This document shows, piece after piece, positions 1-10,200 of a DNA stretch of 25,775 nt. Origin of the DNA: Hemicentrotus pulcherrimus (lineage: Eukaryota; Echinodermata; Echinoidea; Camarodonta; Strongylocentrotidae). The notes under the pieces are model-generated. The model ran no database searches and had not been told where the DNA came from. It worked only from the letters and a program-made list of their open reading frames with translations. Where the stretch lies: NCBI GenBank assembly GCA_003118195.1, contig BEXV01001558.1, positions 42,112 through 67,886 of the forward strand. Reading direction: 5' to 3'. The number at the start of each line of letters is the position of its first letter. Position 1 is the first letter of the stretch. Both the position numbers and the translations under genes were made by a program.

Positions 1-3000
1 ATATTCACCTGGATAACAACTACAATGCTACGGGGCTAGCCTATATGCATGGGGCATGTGATGAGGGCTACCATTGTGCCCTGGTACAGGATACTAGCCC
101 GATGGGGACAGCAATAACATTAGCACATGAACTGGGACACTTGTAAGTCAAACAAACAATTATGCATTTAATAGAGATGTTGGAATTCGGACCCCGGGGC
201 ATATCTAAGAGGAAGAGTGCACATGTCCATATCATATCGGTGAAATTGTTTTGGATTGTAAGAGCCTCAGAGTTGTTTTTTTTTTAATTTTATCTTTTAG
301 AATTGTGCACTCCTTCGCAACCCCTGTGTTGAATATATGAATGTCTATTCTTTATCGATACGGTTGTTTTAGAATTAAGCTGTTTACAAAGTTGTATGAT
401 TTGTTACTTTTAGATTCAGATAGTAATATGGGTTTCAAAAATATAACTATTTATTTTTATTTTCATCGCTATCGAAAGAACAACAAACAAAGACAACACC
501 AAACAATTAATAATTAACATCAAGACTTGATTAGCCAGCCAAAACAACTGAAAATATGGCAGAATTATATAATTTCAGTCTCCAGTCGCTATCGTATAGT
601 ATATCACTCAATAGACAAAAGTGTATATGACTATGGATTATCATGTTTGTAAGTAAATTTAGACTTTTATTTGACACCGCCTCGATGCTTAGTGAGAATG
701 GAAATAAAGTAATTAGGCCTATGGCAAATCGCCGATATAACATTTTAGGAGTTGTTTAAAGCTCTCCAGATATTTTGCTTGATTACTGATGTGTGTGTAC
801 ATGTACATGGATTTTTCTGAATGTATATCATGCGCATTTATCAATTAATTTGTGTTATTATCTATATCTTGTTTGTTAAGACTTGGTATGTATCACGACG
901 GTCAGTTTAATGGTTGTATAGACCGGAACAACCTCATGAGTGGATACACAGTGAGCGGGGCAATGTCGGTCCGATGGTCTACCTGCAGAACCAAGTCCCT
1001 CTTGGAATATCTCAAGTAAGATGATTAAAGCGAGAAATGTAAGATTGCCTTTAGAATCAGGGATGCGGGGGTGGAAGGGGAATCGTGCATCTTAAGTTGC
1101 CGACAGTTTAGCCAATATCTGAGCAACAAGCGACAGCAACAAAACTTATCAAAACGACAAGACTAAAAACAAATCAGTTTTTCAAATAATTTACCAAAAA
1201 GAACAGTTTGAATGGGGATGAAATGCAATTATGTTTGTTTATGTCGGAATTTACGTTGATCAATTTTCAAGCATGTCTCAACCTACATGTATATAGTTGA
1301 TTGCAAAACATTTAGATATAAATCTTTATAGTCTCCTTGATGTACCGGTATATGATATCATCACCCTTCACACATTAAGTCTGCAACTGAAGAGTACAAA
1401 CATCTTTATAAAACTTCAGTATTAATTGTTGAGATATCTTTCAAATACAACATTCGGTATAAGATATCTTCCTTAAACTCTGTCGTTTGTTAAGGCATCC
1501 TACTAAAACTTCAATATTTATTAAGTCATCTTTCTAAACTTCAGTATTTTTTTTAAAATGTAAAAAAACTCTCTTAGATTGCCGCGATCTCAGTGTCTGC
1601 AGAACATCACCTCACCAAGTGCTGTTTGGTTGACCACTCGAACTTTCCCTGGACAGTATTACGACGCAAACCGTCAATGCTGCATCGCACTGGGCAGGGG
1701 TGCAAGGACGTGCCCCATGGGAAAGAGAGAGGTAGGCTACAGTCACAGTCATATTGCATGATGGTGCACTTTCTTCTCTAGTCCTGTCAATGTACCCCTT
1801 TCTCTCCATCTGCCCCCTCCTTCCCCGCTCTGAATGTGTGTGAGTGTGTGAGAGAGAAATGGAGATGGAGAAAGAGAGGGAGAGAGAGAGAGAGAGGGGG
1901 TGGCAGTCTACAGATAGAAATAGGGGGAGTGAAAAAAGAAAGAAAGAGGGAGCGGGTTAGGGGGAGAAACGGTGGGGGGGGGGGAGGAGGGATAGAAAGA
2001 TGGGATGAATAAATAGAAAGACGAAGAGAGAGAGAGGGAGATAGAGAGAAAGAGAGCAAGAGAGAGGGAGAGAGATATATTAAAAGAGAGAGGGGGAGGT
2101 AGAGGAAAATAGTAAAGATGAAGAGAGAGACAGAGAGGAGGAGAAGGAAATAGAGAGAGAGAGTGAGATAGAGAGAGGGAGAGGGGAGGGGGTTGGAAAC
2201 AGATGAGACATGCAAGGAAACATGTAGGAGGAAGTAAGATGCAAGGATTAGAACTCATTCAATTGTGAAAATTAGTCATTCAGTTGCACGAGCACTGTTC
2301 CCCTTGCAAGTCATTCTTAACATTTCGTTTATAAATCTTTGATGGCTCAATTATCTTGATTTAATAAAAAGTGGCAATCTTCGACGCAATTAATAACCCA
2401 TGTTATCAAAATACTATCAACGCTCTTATTGCATTTTTACATGTAGCTCTTCCAGAAGCTTTGCCAGCATCTGAAATGTTTACAGCCAGAAAAGAAGAAA
2501 TGTGTTAAGACCAACCGCCCTCCGCTTGATGGGACTCCATGTGCAATAAATAAGGTATTACCTAAATACCCATCAAACTATATTAATTTTGTCTACAATT
2601 TTCAAACTCTTCTCTCCTAGTGGATATGTTTGTTGCAAGAAATTGCTTCTTGCATAAATAGTGCTGCTACAAATTGTAGTATGTCTGTCTTTCGGACTTG
2701 CTCTCCATCTCAAACTCTGTTTCGCCCCCCCCCCTCTCTCTTTCTCTCTCTTCACATCCTTCTCCTCCTCTTCCATCTTTTTATAAAACTGAAATATTGT
2801 ACCTCTTTTTCAATCTCTTCATCTTTCCTTTGTATCATTACCAGTACTCACATGCTATACACTCACGTAAAGACATCATTGTAGAAAACTTTCTCAGTGA
2901 AATGACAAAACATGAACAAATGTTTTTGAAATAGCAGTAGCTAGAACTGCTCTCTTTTGAATTTAATGATCAGTTTCCATTATCTTACATTAACTTATAT

Positions 3001-3495
3001 TCTTGTTTTATAATGCTTTAGGGAATAGAGTACCACGTATGATGTCATACAGGCCAAGTTGTCAAGGCTTCTGGTTCCAAACAAGTTCGTACTAAACAAT
3101 GGTGTGGCAGCAAATTATACCAGCCCCAAACACTTTTTTATGTGCGGCAGTGAACCTCATGCACTGGCTCTGTTGTTTGAAACCAGTAATCTTAACGACA
3201 AGCGAATATGACATTAGAAAGTAACTTTGGTACTCTAAAGGGAACAGATTGCAGCAATACAACCTTACAACAAACTATCAGAAATATATCCTCCTATCTT
3301 TGAAATTCATTTTGTTCACAGTGGTGCTACCGCGGCCAATGTGTGGAGAAGCCACCTCTGCACCAGAGACAGCAACAAAAACTGGTTGCTATGGAAACAA
3401 CCACACCAATGATCGGAGACACGCCTTCCATGAAAACGACAGTCGCATCAAAATTATCTACCAAGGCCAGGAAGCGGTCCAAAGAACAACTCTAA
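1..3495 (+). CDS. ADAMTS-like zinc metalloprotease, 3' part (5 exons, 5' end outside window)
   Basis: Exons are 1-142 (partial), 881-1015, 1578-1731, 2447-2554 and 3322-3495, with GT..AG borders and matching phases (2, 2, 0, 0). They give 236 residues and stop at TAA 3493-3495. Seen: the zinc-binding motif HELGHLLGMYHD across the exon 1/2 junction, then a Met-turn (NLMSGY), then a Cys-rich stretch with PGQYYDANRQC, DGTPC and WCYRGQCVEK. These are typical of the ADAMTS catalytic plus disintegrin-like region. Known: ADAMTS enzymes are secreted and cut extracellular-matrix proteins. Signal peptide and propeptide would lie upstream of the window. Odd: after WCYRGQCV the frame runs through about 50 polar and basic residues (KARKRSKEQL at the end) and stops; no thrombospondin type 1 repeat follows. 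It could be a naturally short ADAMTS relative, or one splice form. The family call is firm; the subfamily is not. Confidence 0.9.
143..880 (+). other. intron of the ADAMTS-like gene
   Basis: AT-rich intron from a GTAAGT donor to a TTAAG acceptor. It splits the zinc-motif codon for Leu. I see no gene or clear repeat in it. The frame on the minus strand at 531-743 has no recognisable family features. Confidence 0.75.
1016..1577 (+). other. intron of the ADAMTS-like gene
   Basis: Intron between the exon with the Met-turn and the exon with YDANRQC. It holds one TACCGGTA palindrome (1343-1350) and loosely repeated AACTTCA/ATATCTT words at 1395-1550. Nothing coding is seen. Confidence 0.7.
1851..2200. 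repeat. polypurine (GA)n low-complexity tract
   Basis: About 350 bases are almost purely A and G on the plus strand, mostly GAGA with GGGGGG at 1973-1984. A short TG run precedes it at about 1835-1850. It lies in the intron between ADAMTS exons 1578-1731 and 2447-2554. The long Ser/Leu/Pro frames on the minus strand here come from the repeat. Confidence 0.9.
2555..3321 (+). other. intron of the ADAMTS-like gene, with a CT-rich patch
   Basis: Last intron of the protease gene. A C10 run followed by CT repeats occupies about 2725-2775. The rest is plain AT-rich sequence. Frames across 2573-2934 follow this low-complexity patch and show no protein family features. Confidence 0.7.
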
Positions 3496-3830
3496 TTGAT
3501 TGTCAATCTCATGATTTGGTCCAAGTAAAACGCTTTCATCGGTTTTCACAACGCAACTAAAATTGTTCAGTGAACAACAAGCAGCTGATTGAAATACTGA
3601 AGGGGCAACAAAAACATTGATTTAACTGGCTGACTACTGGATTGTGTCGATCCCCTAGGGCTTGATATAGGTATCATTCTGTCCTGTCAGCAATAGGTTT
3701 TATCCATCAGCTTCAACTCTTCCCCTAAGAAGAACCACCATGGAGGGAATCTGCAAGAGTACTTTTGATATACTGCGGAAGACCATGATAAATACTTATA
3801 ACTGAAATAGTAATAAAATAACACCATCAT
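3496..3830 (+). other. probable 3' UTR of the ADAMTS-like gene
   Basis: Sequence from the stop codon to the first good plus-strand poly(A) signal. No downstream plus-strand exon is seen before the opposing WDR46 gene begins, so the protease probably ends here. Confidence 0.5.
3812..3817 (+). promoter_or_regulatory. candidate poly(A) signal AATAAA, ADAMTS-like gene
   Basis: Canonical AATAAA about 315 bases after the TAA stop, just before the opposing signal of WDR46. The placement makes biological sense, but cleavage cannot be seen from sequence alone. Confidence 0.5.
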
Positions 3831-3841
3831 AAATATTATTT

Positions 3842-3847
3842 TTTATT
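3842..3847 (-). promoter_or_regulatory. candidate poly(A) signal AATAAA, WDR46
   Basis: TTTATT on the plus strand, so AATAAA on the minus strand, about 400 bases after the WDR46 stop. A usual cleavage point 10-30 bases on would fall beside or past the opposing gene's signal. Confidence 0.5.
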
Positions 3848-4244
3848 CAAAGTTCTTTTCAAGTGCTGATGATAAAATTGCCCCATATGGAATTGATAAG
3901 TTGGTTCGCACTTTTAACAGTCTGTCAGTTAGTGTGAGGATAAAATGCTATTACAATTTGCAATCGTTCATGAAGAACTATCGTCATTGAGTACCTTCTG
4001 CTCTTCCCTTATCCTGTACTCCTGAAGATCTGGAAGGTTACAACTCCAAGGGCAAATCTAGCACCTAGCATTGGATGGGTGTTGGGTAGAGACATAAGAA
4101 ACCAAAAAGATTTGGTCATTTGGCTTTATTGTCCTGCTTCCATCAAAATAGGAGATGTCCCAACACTATGGTGAAACACTTGCATTCAAAGATAGGTGAC
4201 ACCATCTTTGGATTGTTGGGCTTTTACCAACCAAAGTCTTGAGT

Positions 4245-7200
4245 TCATTTTGTAAATCTGTCCAACGCTGTCTTGTACTGAGGCCTTTCTTGGATCTTCT
4301 TCTTCTGAACAGCTTTGGAAGTTTCTTGTATTTTGTCCTGAGTGGAGAGAGAGAAGATAGGAAAGAGAGATTAGAAAAATGCTAAATAATCCAGCTTAAT
4401 TTAAAGGTATAGACCAATACTGGTCATGCAATTGCATAGTGAAAGAAACCTTGTGGAATTGATCAGAAAAGGTTGATCATCTAGCATATAAGTGTTGGTG
4501 TGTACAGTACTGCAAGGTTCTGGAATCATCAAAATGATAAGAAATTTGACCCAGTCTTGGTAAAGTTACAAGCACTGTACGCAGAAAGATGTATATGGGA
4601 CTAAGCTATATCTATCTAGTCCGGAAAGATATAATAATTTACCAAAAAATATCAATTAGTAGGCTGTTTCTCGGCATAATTTGTATGATCACGTATCAGT
4701 CAAAACATATTCTTTCACATGATTGGTAATGAGAGTTTCCATTTCATTTATTGAAATTGGGGCGTTTCCAAAACTGGTCTTTACCTTTAAGTATGTCAAA
4801 GAAGAATAAATGGAGAATTTGCAAGAAGGGACGCTTAACTTTCATATATTTTTGTCTTAATTGACATTATATATCAATATCTATCAATTATATTCAGACC
4901 TGGGCTCCGTCTCACAAAGAGTTCATATCAATCGTAACTTATTTGCGATTGATATCAATCGTAACTATGTATATAAGAGATAGGAGACTGCCAACTTGCG
5001 ATTGATCAGAGGACTTACGATTGATTTGGATCAATCGTAACTCTTTGTAAGACGGGGCCCTGATCTCTACGATTCTTCTTACCCTGTTTGCTTCTTCCCT
5101 GACGCCTTGTTTCCTCTTCTCTATCCTACCAGCCTTGCTCCTTCCTTTCATCCTGTGACGAGGCTCAAACTTGGGTGGTGGTACCACGCCCTGCATGCCA
5201 TACAAAAAAAAATCAAAGTACAGACATTAATATACCATGTGTAATATCGAGGGATCAGTGACACAAAGACGTAACTCCATTTTGGCCATTTTGGGAAAAA
5301 GTGGTTTATGTGTCACTGAGCACGTGGGTATCAAGGAGTTAAGTCTAAGTTTCACTAACCATTGACTTCGATGGGGTGTTGGGTGATGTTAAGTCTCTAG
5401 GTTTCCTGGGAAACCCACATTTTTCTGAACATTTTGATATCAAATACTCATTCTGGTAAAATATGGAGTTATGTCTTTGTGTTACTGAACCCTCGATATA
5501 CCATATACCATGTAAATCGCTGTGAAACCAATTGTTTGAGACTGCTATATATATGAACATATTGCTAATCATTATTATAAATATTTATTTGTAGAGGGGA
5601 AAAGATGTATCTATTATTCTGTAACCCTTCCACACTCTAGACATACAGTTATGTTTGGAAAAAAAAAAGGAATACGATAACATAAAATAATACTAAAACC
5701 AATGTTTTGGTACAAATGCATTGGGACAAGTCAATGGTATTTCTTCACATACAGTTATTATAAATTGTCATATACCAGACACATTTTAATAAGTTGATAG
5801 CCCTACTACAGCACGGAGCAGTTTACACAAGGAAAATGACACTCTTAATGTTAATTTTTGTTTACTTTTCACCATTCTTTTGTAACATATGAGACAGCAA
5901 ATATGAATTTGAAATGAAAATCAGAATTGAGTACTGTGCATGCCTTAATGAATTTTTGTTGGGGATAAGTTAAGGATAAATAGTTGAAATAAAGCAGGAA
6001 TCAATAATAAAAGCTCATTTAGATATAAAGAAGTAAACCTCAGCATCTTGTTTCACTTGAATTAGTAATTGTATTTTTTGCTCTCTAATCCCAAATTATT
6101 TAAGAATACTGTGTATTATTCTTTTTTTTTTTGGGGGGGGAGGGGGCAAATTCATCTCTTCTAAGGATACAAAAAAGTATTTCTTGTTGGTATTATGATT
6201 GGACATCTTTAATGACACTAAGAACAATAAAAATACTCACAAATAGCTCCTTCCTCTCAGCTTGTCTCTGATCCAGCGTTGCCTTGTCAATAGCACTAAT
6301 CTGACTTGGATCTAATGTGATCATCTCTGGTTGAATCTGGATTAGGACGAATAAAAAGATGAGAATAGAATAAAAAGCATAAACAGGCAAGCTCTTGGTA
6401 ACAGACTGCGCACGAGCAGATAAAAATCATGCTTGATGATTTGTGAAATCTACTTGAGGCTAACATTGAGTATGTGAAAGTCACATGATGATTTTCATTA
6501 ATTTTATAAACAACTAGTGGATTCCATGGGAATGAAAAAGTGATGAATTTTTGAAAAGTTGTAATCACTATGGGTATGGGCTCTTCAAATTGGCTGACTC
6601 GGTAATATCTCTGTGATGCAGCGGCTTTCCCATTTGTTCCAACACAAAATGACTAAAATTTCAATTTTTCATATATGTATGACTCGGGGAGGGTCTTTCT
6701 CTTCAGAGGACCTATGATAATATGCCATCTATAATATATTCCGAGTAGAGCCCCAAGAGAGAAGGCACTTAGGAAAAAAACGCAAATGAATGATTTGTTT
6801 GTACAAGACAAACAAGAGAGTTATCCGCAACTGCGTAACAATCCACTGACCAAACTGCCAATTCGAGATTACACTTTGTGACCTCACATTTCAAACATTC
6901 ATAACTCCCTTATTATTGGTCCGATTTAGTTCAACCTTTCGCCATTCTGTGTATCTTATTTTCCTGCTTGCATGTTAATGAAATTAATACAAAGGTTCGA
7001 TTGCCCTTTCAGCAGTGGGGCTCAAATAATAATAAATACCTTTTCTAGAAGAGCCTTGATCTCATACTCTCTCCTCTGAGTTTTATTCTGGTATGGATTG
7101 GCCTCCAACGCATCAAAGTTGGCCTCACCAGCACCTGGTCAGATAAAACAACATTATCATGCAACTTCACCAAGACAACTATTGCTTACAAAGCCTCAGC

Positions 7201-10200
7201 TATTGCTGCTCAAATACGGAAGATGAAGGCAATAAAACAAAGACAAGCAGAGGTAAACTTAATGCATGTAGAGTACTAAAAAGAACTTGAAGTGTTGGAA
7301 CAAATGTAAGCAACAATCATGAATACATAATCAATGTGACAAAATTTCTTGATTTGTAATTTTTGTTTAAGATATTGTATTTTATAATTTATCCTTCTAT
7401 CTCTGATATGCTGGTGGAACACAAATTCCAATGAGATGCGGACGCAAAAACGTTATTATCAATTATCCAATCTGAAATTTACTATTTTGGTTTAATGTTT
7501 TTCAAAAGAAAAAATATGCATGTAGTACAATGTACAACAATCAAACCAGTACCAGAGGTTAGGGTTAAGGTTAAGTGTAATTTGATCTAGGGTTGAAGTT
7601 CAAATTCAGTTTCACAGAGTACAAAGCTGACCATGCCGCAATAGGTCATTTGTTGTAAAGAACAAAATTGAATGCATACGTCTTTGTGAAGTTCCTGGAT
7701 ATAAATCATGTCATTCAATTCTTATATAATAATTGTATTTAAGTACTTAGAAATGCAAATTGCATATATTACGTGTTGTAAGATATAGCAAACCATAATG
7801 TATTTCCTACCTAGCAACAACTAACATATGCAATTCGCATTCTGGCTATTGAAATGCAATGATTTGTAAAAGGTGACTTAAACAATTCATATTGACGCAT
7901 TCCCCAGAGATGAATACATTCAATTTTTGTTAGATTATGAATGAAGCCTATTGCTGCCAAAGCATGTGTCGTAGAACTCATTTTTAGAATAGGGCATTTT
8001 CATAATGTAGCCAAATTTATGCTTAAGTGCCTCAATATGAAATCATTTTATTCACCTTTTACCAATTCATGTATCTCAATAGTCAGAATTCAAATTGCAT
8101 ACATTGATCGTTGCTAGGTATTGCAAGCAATGTTTTTCCTACGTAGCAACAACTAATGTCTGGCTATACAATTATTTATAATGGATGACTGAAATAATTC
8201 ATATCGAGGCACCCACTTTAGAACATGCCATTTTGGTAATGTAATCAAATTGAATTCATAAATCTTTGTTAAGTGCTATGTTACAAATTATTTCATTCAC
8301 CTGTAGCCAATAAATGTATCTCAATCGTCAGAATTCAAATTACATTCATTAGTTGTTGCTAGGTAGGATAAACATTATGGCTTTGCCCTGCTACGAAAAT
8401 GGTCTATTGTACCTGGAATGAGTAAGCTGGAGTAGCCTTGGAAGTGAGAAACCCCTAGTACATCTTCATAAGGACAGAATCCCATGTTGGTTACCGGATA
8501 GCGTTGCTCATGCATCATGTAGGGTGCATCTTGAGTCCTCAGGCAACAATCCTTATAGACCTGCAATCAATCAATGGAGAGAATAGTTATCATTGAATTG
8601 ATTATCTGTAAACAATGAAGGAGGCGCTATGGCTCAGTGGTAGAGCAGTGGTCTCACAACTGGGAGGTCCAGGGTTCAAAACCAAGTCATGCCCTTTGGT
8701 AAGGCATTAATCCTCATTACCAAGTCCCTCAGAGAGAACTTTAATCTGTTGGTACCCTGTGTTCTTACTTAGAAGCATACATATGCCTTATTAGCAGTCA
8801 GGTCAAGCAATCATCAATCATCATCAATGATAAATGTATATGCATGTGAAGCCATTCAAAATGATCAGAAACATATTCTTTTTTTCAAATCTGAAAACAT
8901 TAACAAACATGTACTTTAATTCTAGGAATGTTAAGATAAAGTGAAGTGGTTATTGTCAAAATAAACACTTTTATACATGATAGTTGTACATGAGTTATAT
9001 GTTACTCTACCAAATCATATGAATGATTGCTGCAACAAAGTTTTAAAGCCTGTCTGCAATAGTTTGGCCAGGGGGATTAGACCTTCCAGCAAGGTCACTG
9101 ACAGGTGGTTATCTCATCAAATCAGCTCTCATTTAACATAAGAAAAAGTGGATCATGCGGGACCAACAGGCGCTGATTAGGCATTGTTTGCTATATAGAG
9201 GGCACAAGTAGCTATAAGTAGTGCAGTGAGACTTTAAATAGCCTCAGTCACTACATCTTGGCGTTGTGGCGTGCGCCTGTAATCCAGCTAACAGTGGAAG
9301 TTACAAACTGATTCAGCCGAGGACGCAGGTTCGAAGCTGAGTCACGTCTTTCGGATGGTGACGTTAAAAGTCGGTCCCCAGACGTAAATAATCATATCTN
9401 TCTGCAATAGTTTGGCCAGGGGGATTAGACCTTCCAGCAAGGTCACTGACAGGTGGTTATCTCATCAAATCAGCTCTCATTTAACATAAGAAAAAGAGGA
9501 TCATGTGGGACCAACAGGCGCTGATTAGGCATTGTTTGCTATATAGAGGGCACAAGTAGCTATAAGTAGTGCAGTGGGACTTTAAATAGCCTCAGTCACT
9601 ACATCTTCCAAAGTCTGTCTCCCAGTTACTTGTTATTCAGAAGATTGATACATTTGTCAAAATATTCTCATAAAGTATTCACACATACGAGTATTATCTG
9701 TTGAATGCCAGTAGGATATTGACTCAATACCACTTTACACAGAGTTCACATCATTCTCACTCTTAAGCAATGATATCTCTAGTAAAATTGCAATTAAAGA
9801 CAATCTCTCACGAACCCCACAAAATATCTACTCTTTGCAGATATGAGAGAATTCCTACCTCTACTACGTTGTTACAGGCAGCAGCTAGTAGCCCCCTTTG
9901 ACTGAAGCACAGCTCCCCTGCACCAAACGACACTCGGTATGCCTGCAGGGGCTTGTACGTCCGGAGGTCAAATATCTTGAGTTGTCTGTCCATCCCACCT
10001 GTAGCCATATATCTAGGAAATAATTAAGTACAAATTGCGATTATTAAATGATATACAGTAAAACCTGTGTACAGCGACCGCACAAGTAAACAGAAAACAT
10101 GCTCATTGTAGACAGCTGGTCTTTGAAGACAGGTTCCTTTAGTACATGTTCAATGAAAAACCATTTTCAAGGAAAACAAAAAATGTGCTTGTTGTAGACA

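Noticed and set aside
1787..2258. Long minus-strand frames rich in Ser, Leu and Pro
   Set aside because: They are the translation of a GA/CT low-complexity tract inside an intron, not a protein.
5345..5572. 75-residue minus-strand frame
   Set aside because: Overlaps MITE family B and is broken in the second copy.
7558..7600. Telomere-like GGTTAGGGTTAAGG
   Set aside because: Only about two imperfect units; too short to be an interstitial telomere array.
8619..8690. Possible tRNA gene
   Set aside because: A and B boxes are present, but the sequence continues into a SINE body shared with 23887-24184, and the acceptor ends do not pair as in a real tRNA.
9053..9607. Recent true segmental duplication
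   Set aside because: The N at the exact copy border and the SINE in only one copy favour merged haplotypes, though reads are needed to settle it.
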